Part shown: one piece after another, positions 1-14,700 of the stretch
Layout of the letters: every line of letters starts with the position of its first letter
Position numbering within the stretch: position 1 is the first letter of the stretch
Source of the DNA: Angiostrongylus vasorum
Lineage: Eukaryota; Nematoda; Chromadorea; Rhabditida; Metastrongylidae
DNA: 64,000 nt
Reading direction: 5' to 3'
Assembly: GCA_018806985.1 (NCBI GenBank)
Contig: JADANN010000194.1
Location: forward strand, 1 to 64,000
Translations under genes and position numbers: made by a program
The notes under the pieces: model-generated
Databases searched by the model: none
What the model was told of the DNA's origin: nothing
What the model saw: only the letters and a program-made list of their open reading frames with translations

Positions 1-304
1 CGCCACGCATTGCCAGCAAGAAATGAATAAGAAATATTTCAGGGACACATTGCCTCTAGTAGATTTATGCTGCACTTGAAAGCAGTAACCGCCAAGGGCT
101 ACGTCAAACAGTGCCGCGAAAAGCAAACAAAACGAGCGGGATGCTGAACCAATTGCCGTTTTTACGACCGCTCTGGCTTCATTACGTTTCAAGTTTTCTA
201 GTCGCTCACCGCAAATGGAAGAAAATCCTCGTTTTCATTGAACGACGCTGAAATAGACGCTATCTGATTAGCGCCGTCTCGGGTAAAGCTCAACTATCGT
301 GAAT

Positions 305-680
305 TCACAAAATTTCACCATAGAAAATATAATATACTTTCATTTTCGCATGACTCGCCCTCACGTCGGCGGATCTCAGCAATTCTCTCACATTCACTCG
401 TTTGCCGTACGCATTGGCCCACTGGGCCTTCACCTTTACATGCGGCTTCGGCCGTTGTTTCCGAGGATTTTCATTTATCAAATGCCGCAAAATACTTCTG
501 CCGAAAGTGCTCTTCTCTGGAAGCCATGAGATGGGCTTCGGCCAGAGCTGCCCCCACTGACTATGAGAGCTTAATTTTCCCCAGACGCGCGGTACCACTT
601 CACCGGCGGAATGAGAGGTCATTGCCTGAGCGGACCTCGAACTAGCACCATGCTCGGCAGATAACGGACACACTACTTCG
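305..680 (-). repeat. SINE-C family copy, diverged
   Basis: On the minus strand this stretch aligns by eye with 55165-55530. It has the B-box-like GCTAGTTCGA near 650, a shortened central core, and the 3' part containing a GAAAATCC...CGGCCGAAGCCGCATGT segment. The core has lost part of the block present in other copies. It is old and diverged. Confidence 0.5.
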
Positions 681-1505
681 CGCTATCCGCTTCATTATTA
701 TTATTATTTCATTCTTACGTCACCGAATATATATTACGAAAAAGACTCAAAGATTGGTACATTGTACTACGTATGGAAAATTGCCGAATTACCAGTTTCG
801 CGGTCGTTTAAAGTTCAAACGATGTCATTGGCATCGCGTGGCTAATAAACAAAGGAGCCAGAAACAATAATAAAGGGCCATACGTGATATCTAACTCAAA
901 CTAGAAACTCACGACTCTCGACATTCGGGAAAGAATATGCACGATAGGCGAAGAAGGGGGCCGAGCCGATCACCAAAGACACCGATGCACGACGAGAACT
1001 ACGGAGCGAACTGGCCGACGATTTCAGTTGGCTTACATGGACCATTCGCTTTCGCAGATGGAAGGATTAGATCGCCGAGTGCGAAAGGTGACCACTACCA
1101 GGAGGATGACTCAACGCCAGGACGAAACGAATGGATGATTGTTGGGCACGTCACGACTTTCGAGCGCGCAGTTCGACCAGGCCAGCGAGCGTAATCAGAC
1201 TGTAAAGTTACCAGGGAATCACATTTTCCAGACGGAGGCATTTTAAAGTCCTCATTTACGGCTTACATGATGGCCTACTTCTCGGCTCGAGAACAACCAG
1301 ACAATTTCGAGCGAAACTGCGGAAGGTAAGACCTTAAGGTATAAGATTTGAATTAGATAGAAAAGATTATAGATGGCTCTGTGAGGTTTCGACTATGCAA
1401 GCCTTCTGCGCTTCTCATAATTTCAATTTCATTACTTTTTAGCACTATTTCATAAAGTATTCTCAAAGGCCACTTTATACCGGCATAACATTGCTACTAT
1501 TTAGC

Positions 1506-1795
1506 TTGGGCGTGCAGTGGCGCAGCGGTCGAGGTACTCTGCAACAAATGGAAAGTCGATCTTCACGCTCGTGGCCCACCAAGCTCCTCTATCTACCCGG
1601 GCCGGTATCATACTGGGGACTTGTTCGGGAGGATAAAGCACTGGCTCGATACATTCAGGCCACCACCACTCAATGGTAAAGGCCAGCTGCGCATTCAATC
1701 ACTTCAAACGATTTCTTGGATGAAGTCGAATTACGGCACATCTACTGGGATTGATCAACGCCGAGAACTTCATCTCCTTCAATTTTCATAATTTA
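1506..1795 (+). repeat. SINE-A (tRNA-derived) copy
   Basis: The head shows an A-box-like TGGCGCAGCGG near 1518 and a B-box-like GTCGATCTTC about 40 bases later. The family core follows (CCCACCAAGC, a degenerate CGGG block, GGTATCATACTGGGGACTTG) and the distal part with CATTCAATCAC, then GATTGATCAACGCCGAGA and a short pyrimidine tail. Orientation is plus. Confidence 0.75.
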
Positions 1796-4700
1796 TTTAC
1801 GTGATTCTATAAAGGGATGATTGCTGAGCTGTCATGAGGCTGGCATAATGCTTCGCTGTCGTTGGCCGCCATATTGCTACATTAATGTCGCTGCTGCTAG
1901 CGTTGCTGGTCGATTGGCTGACTGCTTGGCGATTTCGCCTTCTCAGAGCTTCTTCGAATATTCGTTACGTTTAGCTTCAGTTTCTCAAAAGAAGAAAGCG
2001 CCGACCGGGTTTCGCATTGATTTCACGCGAGGCTGATTTTGGTCAGCAAGAGCTGATTTACAACATGCTTTGCATTGAATCAATAGCATGTCTTACGCTA
2101 CGATTTCGGCAACGCAATACTTGAAAAGATATCTTCACTACCAGATACTTTGGCAACGCTCCTTTCGGACGAGCTTTCGCGCAGAGGCAGTTTGCGCTAG
2201 CTTCTGCTGAAAATCTCCACTATTTCCATAGGCCTGTTGCGCCATAGGGGGTCAGCGGACTGCAAGCTAGCTTCAATTGAGAAGCATTTCTGACATACCT
2301 TTCATACAGAATTTTGTAGGCAAGGTAAGGCAGGAATGCCTAAATGGCCTCCTCATTTCTGCAAGAAATCTTCTCAGCTAATTATAAGCAATTTGATACT
2401 AGTCTGGGTCAGCCAGCCATCAGCCAAGTTACAAAGTACTTTGCAGCGCCCGCTTCATAAATAGAAAGCTCTTCTCTTCGTGGAATTCTGAGAAAAAAAA
2501 GGCTTGAAAACGCACAAAGGTCACCAGTAAAATAAAAGGGACAGAACTCACCGTAATTGGCAGTTACCTTTAAATTGGCGTTTCAATGTAGCAGTAGCGA
2601 TGTTTTTCCCTAGCGCCGATCAAGTCTCGTGGGATGCACCATGCAATTGATCCTCATTGCTATCGTTTGGAGGCGATTTGAACGCATACTGGCCTTACCG
2701 CGGCGACCTACCAATTATCGAACCAGCGCCGTTATCCCTCTGTGACGTTCGGCACCAGCTCGCCCACCCAGAGAAATGGTTACCTGGCGGGCCATGTGGC
2801 AGAGATCGATTCCACGCGTCTCCAAGGCGCCCCGACCACCACGCCGCACGCCTCGCCCACACCAGCAGCGATGGGGAAATACACCGCGATGTTTCGAAAA
2901 TAGAAGATTCAACCGTTTGCTAGCCATTGTAGCCATTAACAAGTTTCTCTCAAAATTACAGTGAAAGTTTCACGACAATAGCACGCACCGCCTTGCTCGC
3001 AAAAGTTGCATTACTCATGAAGTTTCTGTTTCATTGCACGATTATATTTCTCACGTCAAGGCCGACGCAGGCAAGACGTTAATGTTTAACGTCAGCTTCC
3101 CTAAAAGCCATTGAGACAGGTTTACGACAGCTTCATCACTAATTGTTTTCAAAGTTACTCAAAATAAGGTGTTTTGACATTGTTGGGTTTTTTGCTTGAT
3201 AAGAAATCAGATTGAAATAACTAGAATGTTTCAGGCAAGACTAATTTAAAATAAGATACCTGGAATATTGAACATGAACAGTCGCCACACCAACAACACA
3301 ATTACGTACCATACCGGATTTAAGCAAGAAGTCGACCCGATTCTACCCTTCCTCAGGAAAATGCAAAATTTCTCATTTCCTTCGATTTCGGGCACACTCG
3401 ATAAAAGATCCCCGCAAGATTGATGACCATGGAATGAAATGAGACCGTGCATAACAAAATAGAAGGACAAGCCTCACGCAACACCACGTGAAAGCCTCGC
3501 AGAAACGAAAGTCGAACAAGCTGCTCCTCTAAATTCTCTAGATATTACGAAATGAGCATACAAAGCAAATTACCCAAGCTTCTTTACGAGTCTATCTTCC
3601 TTGAAGTTCGTGCAACTACAAAGTGACCAAGGCTGAATTAGCTGGCACAGATGAGACCATTTCCACCGTCATCTACCTATTTTCAAGGGTTAGCCATGAA
3701 TTGCCATATATGGTCGCTGGTTGTGTCCATGCACGTGGTCACCAAGGCCTCTACCCTTCGGGTCATGAATTGTGGCCTCTTCTGAAAGACTCTCTCGCAA
3801 AGTCAATAAGACACTGGTCACTTCACTAACTTGACCTTTTAAAGACGTCATAAGTTTAAAGTATCGCAAGGAAAATAATTTATTACATTGAAATATACCT
3901 ACAGCAGGGCAGATGTCATGCGCCGGGCAAGCTCGCAAACAATTTCTCAGGAGACTTCTCAGATTTAAGCAAGGAAATGATTGGAAGCAAGCGCCAGAAT
4001 TCTGTTGGCCAGGTACGTCGATGATCGCCAAGCAGAAATGCGCAAAGATGAGCGCAGATTACTGCCGAAGCCTTATGCACAGCAAAGCAAACCTCAAAGA
4101 ATCGCTTGTAGGAACACTGCCTTTGCATGCTGTCATTTTCATAGCTGGTAAGCCGAAGCGGGGGCGAGAGGAACACAGAACACAATGGCTTGAAGCTCGG
4201 GCAGAAAAATTTCACACGCGATAATTTCGCGTGAGCGAATTACATAAACAAGCGAAAGCAAAATCTCCCCAAATAAAAGAAACTGTAGAACCAAGTTTCG
4301 GAGCCTTCAGAAATCGGGCTTGAAGCAGAGCCGCCACAATAAAGGCAAAATAATTGATACTCCTAATATTCTTTACAAATATTTCATTAATACTTCTTTT
4401 CGCGAGATATTTACAAAGCGAAAATTACAAGTGAATACCTCACGAAGAAGATGGCGGATTTTCGCAACAAAGGGATGAAGAAGCGGAAAACCTTTGTCAG
4501 AGGCTCCGGCCTGAGAGGCGCGAATACGAAGCCGCAATATTAAGCTGCATGGTATTTCAACTTCGCTACTCAGGGCACACCAAGAAATGCCGCCTTTGTC
4601 AATGCTTACTGGCGCCGCTACCAATTACTACACATTGCTTCAACAATATCATTCAGCCGAATTTTCTTGAATGAAGACTTGTATGACTTTCTAGATGATA

Positions 4701-5649
4701 AGCTAATGACTAATGACTGCCTCTACTCGCGTATGGCAAACGTCCTTACATTGAAGCGAAGATCGAAATCAAAGGGATGATAAAATTATCGGGTTTTGGG
4801 TACCGCGCCCGCCATTATGTTTGTAATGTCATTTACCAGGAAGATTTTGCCGCCGTTTGCTACCGAGAAGAAAATTGCCTGTCAAATGGCATGCACGTGC
4901 TCGGCAAATGAGCGCACCTCGAGCTCAAAGAGGGATCGGCAAAACGCCAATAAAGAATGACGAGATTTAAAACGCTTACGATACAGCCGATACTCAGCAA
5001 CACAATGGTACTTCCGCCGTATCGAGAGATGCTCTTCCTTAACTTTCGAAATGCTGTAGCTCTGCTAGAAAGTTACTAAGCCGCTTACTATATTACTTGC
5101 GAGTTTTGAGAGTTTATTTACCACCTCGCATTCTGGCGATGATGTGGCTACCGTCAGCTTCACTGCGAAATCCTGGAAATTTGTAGCGTTTACATTCAAT
5201 GACGTTGTTTAAGGACGAAGTTCCTCACTGGGGTAAGCTATTATAAGGAGATATATATCATTCGGCTGGGATTCGGGTACATGGAAGCATTGTACAGCCT
5301 GACAAGCACGTTTATATGGGCGCAGTAGCGCATAATGGATAGAGGCGGATGCGCAACACACTTCATGGTCTCCTGGGATTCACCTACCAGGGGGTTAATC
5401 GGCTGAAATAGATGGGCAAAGCTGAAAAAACTGGGCAATAGGCAACCGACTCGAAGAATGCTCAATTGCATTGTCGACGGCCAGCATATTACGATTTCGA
5501 AATATTTAAACAGAAAGTTCAATGTTGCTTTTCAACGAGCCTTTGAAATCCCTTACGCGCCAATGGAAAGCAACCGTTGCGAGTTGATGCATTTATTAAC
5601 ATACTTAAGCGAACTAATTTGTTGAGCTGGATGCGAAGCTGGATAGTTG

Positions 5650-5740
5650 CCGCCGTTGTTGGTTGTTGTTGTTGTTGGTAGTTGCTCTCGCAAGTTATTG
5701 CTGGTAGCAAGTAGTAGTTGCTGGTTGCTGGGCTCATTAG
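5650..5740 (+). repeat. (GTT)n-rich simple repeat
   Basis: A run of GTTGTTGTTGTTG followed by imperfect repeats of TAGTTGCTGGTTGCTG. It is low-complexity DNA with no coding support on either strand. Confidence 0.7.
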
Positions 5741-8504
5741 TTGACGTTTCGGCGATTTCGCCTTCTCAGAGTCGTACATGAGCGGGACTCTGCGCTAAGT
5801 AGATTGAATGAAGGCATGAAGAGACGTCGAGATTCAGAAACTGAATAGAATATTTCATAATTACTATATGGCCATTAGAATTACAGTACGAATGATATCG
5901 CGTACTAAACACGCAATTAAAAGCCAGTCGTATACTATTAATAGAATAAAGTAACATTTTACTAGTCAACAAAGTTGTTAAAATTTACTATTACTCAAGC
6001 CCGAAGACGATACAATGGCGGATTTTCACAGATATTGGAAGAGCTTTATGCAGGGCGTATTTTTAGGCTTCATTTGCGTTTCATAAATTTGATATGCGAG
6101 GCAGAGAACACATTTTTAACAAATTGCTCTCATTTCTGCAAGTTGCAAGCCACAAAAGATTTTCGCGATTGTCGCCTTACGGATTACTCGAAGATCACTT
6201 TTACCTCTAGTTTACAGACGACTTTCACAATTTCGGCATTGATTATAATTACGTTTTTTTCATACTGCGAATTTGTTAAATAGCATACGTTTACTTTTTT
6301 ATACAGCATACATACAATACAATAGTATTGACGTTTCGCTAGAATTGCCTTCAGAGCTGCTTTTACTTCGCTAACTACATGACTTCAACAGCACTTTCGT
6401 CGTGGATGCATAAAAATTGCATGCGCGTTGAGCGACAAGCTGAGACAACGCGCGAAAGCGGACTCGCACGGCGTGAAGTGGAGAACGCGCCACTCGGAAA
6501 GGACGGACACAGCGCGCTCGTACTCACCGCGTATCACCATGCATTCGGAAGCTTCGCAATATTCTGGGAATACTGAAGTTATATTGGCACATACTCTACA
6601 CGTTATGCAATTAAACGCGAATATTTTGATTATAAACTTAAAGCTCGCTTATAACTGTCTATCGCCGATTTGGGCCTCACCGATGGATAGAGATCGATAG
6701 AATTAATATTATTGGAAGCGAATGTGATTTCATTGCAGTAGCGGCGAACGCGTTAGCCTCTGAAAGAGCACAGCACGCTCGCCCCTCACCGCGTATCAAT
6801 TACTGGCCGGAGTTTCTCGCAAATATCATATCACTGCGGCTGAGAACAGAACGTTTCATAATTCTTTTACTTACTTCCCTACTACCAACAAGATGCTTCT
6901 AGACAGACTCGCAATAAATTGAGCCATTGCATTTCGGGCATTCTTCATACTTTATATTTTCGACTACGAAAAAGCCCTGATGGTTGTCGGAATTAATGCG
7001 TACCATGAATGTCGTCGACGTGAGCGGTCAAATTCTGCCACTATTGGCTTCTACCATTGCAATTGAGGCCGCTCACGAAATATCTGATTTCGGGAATAAA
7101 ATTATAAAACAAGGTCGAGAAGGCGACAGCCATACGCCGTGCCGTTTTACCGCCACAAGAAGCGGATAATAAAGTCACTGATTTCCCGAACGCGACGTGA
7201 GTGTTACCCGCATTGCCTGAAAATTTCACAAAATTCGCGGATGACACGCTATCTTCAAGAATTTCACTTCAACGAAATGCAAGGCGATATCAATGAGTTA
7301 ACTTAGTGGAAGATTGACTACACATAATTTTTAAACAAGACTCAGCTCATGAAAATTTTTGTCGGTAGCATTTGTAAGCATATCAAATTGACTACTGATT
7401 GTGACACACCGCATGTACATTTACCATTTCCATAAACAATGGACAATAATACAGTGAGGAATAGCAAAGGAGAAGAGCTAAGCATGGCCGCATTGGGCTT
7501 CTCAAAGAAGCTACCGAACACCATGGGTCTAGAATCAGCGCTCACCTTCATTCACCGGTCTTCACGCGCCTGTTTGAGAAACATGGATGGGGGCTGATAT
7601 TTCAATTCACGCCAACTACACTACCACTCTTTGAAAAAGTACCTTCTGAAAATGTTCTGAAATTTCAAAAAATCTAAAATTTCAACGCCATCAATAATGC
7701 TCCACTGTAAAGGCTAGCCGTGGCTCTGAACTTCCATCTGTTTCGCACCTTAGAAAAATATAAGTTTATATAACATGATAAGATACCATAATGAAAGAAG
7801 GATGACAGGATGGGCGAAAGAACAATGGATTGACCTAGATAATACAACTATCTTCAGCATCAGCAGAGGTTCGCGGCTACGTCAGGGTCATCTCTATTCG
7901 CAGATGGACCGCTTGAGGAATACGGAATTTCCCTGCCGATGTCACCATGCTCGAAACTAAGCTACCAATATGGACAACGATCAATGAGGCAAAGAACGAA
8001 TGGAAGTCGCGTCAAGCCTGGAATACCAGCGAAGATGAGCCATGTAAGCGTCTAGGCATACTCACTTCTAAAATTATACTTAGCATTCGCTCCATTCCGC
8101 TCACGCATGGCAATACCTCGAGAAAAAGAAATGGTCGAAACTCGTATTAGACGAACCAGCTTGAGCTTTCCAACGAAATGATCAGATTCTCAGTCGCACG
8201 GCCTCTAGCTGATAAAGACAAGTTGACAACCACACTCTCATACTCCGCCACCAAAGACCACCTAATACTTCACCTTTCAATTCTCAATCCCCTAAAGTTT
8301 CCTTTACTTTACGCCGATATACATAAGATTTCAATAAACACCATGTTTCTTGCGTGAACGATTGCAAAGAGTACCACGTCATTTCTGACTTCATTCAACG
8401 ACTCACGATGATTCAGCATTCCCACGGGTCTGCCATAACACTTCCCAGAGATCAGCAAGATACCGAAGCTATTCCTTTCGCTTCTTTACTCTGCTGCTTC
8501 ATTT

Positions 8505-8790
8505 TTACCTCACATGACTCGCTTTCACACCGTCAGCAAGCGGATTCCAGCGTTTCGCTACTTGGCTCGCTTCCTCTTACCCACACCACGAATATCTCTG
8601 CAACCTTTCGCTTCTGCTTCGGCCGCTCTCGAGGACTTCGCCCCCTTTATGATTGCCAGCACGCCGGGTCAGGCCGAATTTACTGCGTCTTTAGAGAAAC
8701 TCCGAGCCACGCATTCAATAAGCGATCGGGAGGAGAAAGTACTGAAAGAGAGTCGAAATCCAGCACCGGGCCCTCATGACGATCGGCTTC
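8505..8790 (-). repeat. SINE-C family copy, diverged
   Basis: Read on the minus strand it follows the distal half of the 55165-55530 element: a segment ending in ATATTCGTGG, then GTGGGTAAGAGGAAGCGAG, and a TCATG end. The B-box side near 8770 is strongly eroded. Assigned by similarity to the better copies at 38.4 and 55.2 kb. Confidence 0.4.
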
Positions 8791-11700
8791 ACCACCACCG
8801 CATTACCTAATTTCCTCATTTTTAATTAGCAAGTGGCACACTAGAAAATGCAGAATGATAATTTGAAATATTTATTGCAGGCCTCACTCAGACAAATTGC
8901 GGAGCTTCAATACGCTCACATGGCGCCTGGAAAACTTTACTCATACGGTCAGTTCTCTACGGCGTTAAAGGCAGTCAGCTCACTTCGAGGACAGAAAAGA
9001 AATTTCGTACGCTTCACTTATATTCTCGCTGAAAGCAAACACGAATTTAATATTTATTTCATTTCAGGGAATAAGTCGACGCTCGGCTCTCAGAGCTCGA
9101 AAGGATACGCCGACCGTACTACGCAGCTGAAATCTCTGCAATTCAAATGTAGTACAGCCAATATTTCACCACATTGAACACAGGTCAGCTTTCAATACTT
9201 CGTCAGCTTTCACGAGTCTTCACTGCGGCCCCACGCGGAGATCAACCGCACGAGTTCGCTACGCGGTTATACGCGCCCTCTATCAAATAACAATTAAATA
9301 CCGCCGAACATCACGCGCGGATTGCGAGGTTACCCCCGCCGCGGTCTACTTTCGGATTTCGAATACTCCAGAATGGCTCGAGAATTTCGGAGTTCGCGTT
9401 TCGGGAGAGGATCGTAACTTCCAATAACAATCACGCGCGCTCAGCGGCAATTCTGGTTTAATCCTTAAATTTACCAATCAGGCGTTTTACACGGATGCGA
9501 GCGGTCTACCCGCTTCGCCACGTATTTTGCTCTCGCAATGCTTCACAGGAAATCGACAACCGTACTGAACTCACGCATCAATGCCTCCGCCGGGGCAATT
9601 ACGCCATTTGCTATTGGCACATGACGGTCATACGTATGGTCATGGACTGGGGCTGGTTTCTTAGAGCGCCTCGGCGAAGTACTGAATAATTTCACTGAAT
9701 TTCTTAGACCGGCCTCTTGCAACGCGTTATAGCCGCACGATTTACTCTGATTGGGCTAAAAGGCGAATAAATGAAACCTCATCATCACCAGAGCTATCGC
9801 CTGGGGCCTGGCTTCAACTCATCTCGAGAGGGAGCAATGCCTCGTAGCTACTGAACAGCCATTTGCCGAGTTGAAGTTTTCGATTTTCTCTCTCATATGG
9901 CCACGCTGGCGTATTGCTCTAAATACGTTTTTACTACGCGCCTCTTTAGCGCGAGAGGCGAGAGGAGAGCTGGGCAACCAGACGCTTCTACTCACTTCGG
10001 CTTCTCGGTACCACTCTCGGTAGCGCGCTATTTCTACAGGTTGTTTCGACGTCTGGCAACAGCCGGCCTTCTTCGGCTTCTCTGTAAACCTGATAAGGGG
10101 CAAGGCCGTTCATCAACAACTCCGAAATACTATTCATCTCTTCGCGTTGAGCAATGACAATCGCTCATTCCATATGCCTTACAAGTAGAGCAATGGCCGG
10201 AGATCGGTTACTGGCACTTCACCTTTGTATTTACAAAATGCGCAATAAGGCACTGGCGCCTATCAGCCGTCTCCATTGCCAACGGTTTACTTGAGAGCAA
10301 GCACTTCTCGGATCACTCGGAAGATTGAGCGCTTTAAAGGCCTCTCAGAGTGTCAATAACTGATGAATTAGAACTTTGCTCATTGGCTCTCTCTCGCGTT
10401 GCATAAGAAGCACGCGGATGGGAAGCACGCGGATGGCTTTCATAGCCTTAAGATACGCTAAAATCAAAGAAGTCAACTCAAAAACACAACTACTCGCCTA
10501 AATTAGAGGGTTGGCCATATGACGCTGATTAGCTTCAGCTTCGGCGACGCTTTGCTGCCTCAGGCGGGTGCTTCCAGTTTCGATCACCGCCTCACTTGGA
10601 TGCGTCGATGGGTCATTGCATCTCACCGCCGCATCGTCTGTCCCACAATAAGAACACATGGATGAATTCTCTTCGCATTTTCCTTGCCGAGCAACGCGAA
10701 GCGTTATTTACTTCCTTTACTCACGCACAGCCGGGACGCACGGCGATTTCTGCCTTCTCAGAGCTTCTAGCACAAGCTGACGCGACGGCAATGCACAATA
10801 CCCCCCATAATCAAATAGGAAAATGCCGAAGGGCCACCACATTGAATGTTAGAGCTTTGCATATTTCATTGCTTATGTAGGCTTCACTGATATGTTACGT
10901 GGGGGACAAATTTACGTAATTACATACTGGCCCATTATTACGCGATTTGGCAGCATTTCTCGCGGCTCACTTCTGGATTTTGAATTATCTGTAACGCATG
11001 CAGAGTTTCGCGCGCATGCGTTTCTGGACTTTGCGCGAGGACGTAACTTACCCTCAAACTTTCTGCCATGGCCATGCTCGCCTAAAGAAGTATTTCCTGC
11101 TTAACTTTGTGGCTTTAGCGATTGTATGCCTTTGCACGGACGCAGAGCGCTCACCGTTTGCCACACAGTATTTGCCTCTCTACGCTTTATGGGGCATCGA
11201 TAAACCGTACTGAATCTCATACTTTCACCGCCCTCACGCCAGGGCAAGTTTCTGGGACCTGCACATACGTATCTATGATACAAGCGGTCATGAATAGACA
11301 GGACGCCCTTAGAGCGCCCAAAGGTACTTCACCTAGTTACCGAATTTTCAGACCGGACTCTCTAACGTTCTATAGCTACAATTTATTTACTTGAAATGAA
11401 GCGCGTGGGACTTTCAAGTACTCTGGATTTTCCCGCGCACCCCATTCCCGAAAGGCAACAGTTTCGCACCATTAAAATGGCTACTGGTCTCACCAAGTTC
11501 TCGGGACTCCTCTGTTCGCTCTCTGCCACATTCTGATTGGCTGCTCGAAACATGCTTCACAAGCGCTCCCTTTGCGGCAAGTGAGAGCGACAGAGAGCTA
11601 GCGGAAACTAGCAAGCTAATTTGGGCCGCTTCGGATGAGCATTTGAATGTTTAGAATTTGAAGCTGCTTTCGGTTTAAGTACACGTACTTCGACTATTTT

Positions 11701-14700
11701 CATTAACTTGAATGTTTATCTACTTTTTATGTTGGAGCAATGACGAAGTTATCTATATACTATTAGCACAGTTAGTTGGAATGTTTACTGATCGCTTCAG
11801 CTTAGAATAAATGAGACGGCAAGGTTTTTCGGCGCCTGCTGCCGTTTCATTACCAAATTTTCGCTTGCGCGTAGTACTTCAGACCATTCAAAGGCTGCTG
11901 TGCTCAGGCACTTCTTTGATAGGACTACGAGTTGCTGAATGGACACCCATATTGCTTATTATTTCTTCAGGTTATACAAGAGCTTCACAGATGAGTATAC
12001 AAGTATATGAAGCTATTTTGACACGTTTGCATAAAGAGTTGTAATGAGTGATTTCTTGTAACATTTCGGGGCGTTTCATTGATGGGCCGAATATGCTTTC
12101 AGAATCAAGCAAGATTAGAGCCAGAAACTCACGCCAGTTCTCATCGGCGGGCCGCTCAAATAGCTAATGACAATTTTACACGATAGATCGGCAGACATTA
12201 GATCACAGCGGGCAATTAAATTATGAGTCTTGGATAAGTAGGCGCAAGACGGAACATGCTGGCAAATCAACTTGAGCTGCGAGGCACCATGGCTTTGACT
12301 TCAGTTTAGTTTTTACTACTAAGCGCCTTTGTGGAAGCGCGATGATTTCGAGAATAGATGTCAGGTACTTACGTAGATTATACAGCTTCGAGGTCATTTC
12401 ATCGACATTACGAAATGCCTGCGCGAGCTACAATTATTCTACAGAAAGGGCTTTCAGCTTGTTTCTTTTCTTCGCTATTATTCTATTAATGACATTGTAC
12501 GAGTACCGCTGTATGGACAAGATACCAGATGCCTTTGCCATTGCTGGACTTTCATTTTGTTGCTAAATGATATTTCAAGATTTGCACAAATGCTTGCATA
12601 CACAAGATTGAGCAAATGATGAATAACGAAAGTTAACCAGCGTATACATAGCAAATACGTGGAAACGCGATCACAGTTAATGCGGCGGCACAACGTGAGC
12701 AAGGAGTGAGCAGTAAATACAATAAAGTTTATTTCAATATAGCGGCCAAGTGAAACAAGTGGAAAGCGGGTACGCCACACAGCATTATTTAAGAAGAAGA
12801 TGACCGAGTGGCAAAGGACAGGACATTAGAAGAATAATTACATGATTCTCACAGTACATGAGCGACTGAGCTAGCGTTGAAAATACGAAAGCTTCTTTAC
12901 AAAGGATGCAGCGCGGTTAATAAATTTTCGCAAGTTTTAGAGATACAAGGGCATTTTGCGGAATTTCTGCCAGCCATGGCCTCTGCGCCGATTACTTTCA
13001 CGGACGAAAATACTCGCGGCTGTGGTGATACAAGAAGAAGGGATTACTGAGAAAATATAACACACATACAAGAAGAGTTGCGGATTAATATGGGATTTCA
13101 TGATAAGATAGAAGATACTTCCCATAGAGAGCATTATCTTTGTTTCACAATTTGATGAAGAGAGCTTGGCCGAAAAATTTCAACTTTAATGATGGCTGCG
13201 TTTCAACACATAAGTAATAAAATGAAGTACCAGAATGCGGCGTTACGGCATAATTATAGGAGGCTTTATATAGAGAGCGGTTTACTTTTCGATATTATCA
13301 ACAGACGTCGAGAAGAGGGCTCAACTTCTCGGATTACCGGTCATGAACAACGGCGCAATGAAGACCTCTCTCTTTCTATTTGTATAATGCGTAGTATACG
13401 GAGGTACAGATACTTTCTTACTTTAATTATGTTGAATATGTTTAATATTGCTGAATGAATATTATTGTTGGAATAACGTTTCGATGGGATATATTTATTT
13501 TTTACCAGAAACTGTATTTCACTGAATTCAAAGTATCATGCAAGTGAATAAGGGAGCGTCGAAATGGGGCCGTTTTCAAATTCAATGCCTACTTGCTTTT
13601 CATTGAATGCGATACTTTCAAGTCAAAGATTTTTGAGTTTTCTTTATTTCTCAATATGTTTTCGTTTCATGGTCAGCCATTCGGTCGCTTACGACGTTTA
13701 GAGGAACTTCGATTTTCACCATCTGTGAATGGCAAGGATACGGAAGATTTTGGTAGAATATTTTCTTTACTCGTTGCGTACTATACCGTACGGGCACATC
13801 AAATACTGATAGAATGTTTCACCCTCATGAAAGGCACTCGCATCGCCTTTAGCTTCCGTATACTCCTCGCGGACTTAAAATGCATAATTTAAAATAATGG
13901 CTTGGACAAACATTAGTGACAAGGATGTCTGCTGCGTCACGAGCTGGCGCTAGCTCGATTCTCGCTTCTCACACCAAGCCTTCTACCTGGCCTCGTGGTC
14001 GGGCAATTGGCACTGAGTTGTTCGAGAAATTTCACTTTTACGCAATTCACTTGGAACGCGCCAGCTCGGCATCAGACTTAGGAGAATATTGATCGCATTT
14101 TACGTATTGTTATTGGTATGGAAATAAAATTTAAAAAAACCTACTTCACAAAATAAGATAATAATTACCAAGGACAATGGACATGGAGAAAACGAGACAC
14201 GAGAGAGGCTAGACTGCACAGCAGACGGAAGGCAACAATAAAATAAAATGACTCTGATACGATGAAGCGGAGAAAAGCACCGACCGCTCGCGCCGTCTTC
14301 CTCAATGGCAATACTACGTACCTCGGCCTCACTCGCAGCATCGCAGAAAGAAATTACGCCTGCTCGTCGCATACGCGGACCCCTTGAGCTTAACAAATAT
14401 CACCTATTTTTCAGGTTTCTCAATTTCAACTTGCTACTGGGCTTGCTTCAAATCTCCGTTGGACTCCTCGATAACCGTCTTCTTTAAGAAGTACACAGCA
14501 AAATATTTCTGCTGTCATTTTCATGAAGAAAATCTCACAGCCTAAACTTTGCTCAAGTAATTTTCGACAACAATTTACTTTGATCAAGTAGATGATTCGC
14601 GAGGCGCCATTCGCTGAACACAGTAGCTTCGCTCACAACCAGCGGAATAGGGGAGCCTCACTCGCAGAATTGCTAGCACCAGCTTTTCGATAATAATGCA

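Noticed and set aside
3024..3035. CTGTTTCA, the core upstream motif of C. elegans type I piRNA loci
   Set aside because: A single 8-base match in 64 kb is near chance, and no array of such motifs with correctly spaced T-starting 21-mers was seen.
10407..10437. Tandem duplication of GAAGCACGCGGATGG
   Set aside because: Two adjacent 15-base copies only; a minor local duplication without further units.
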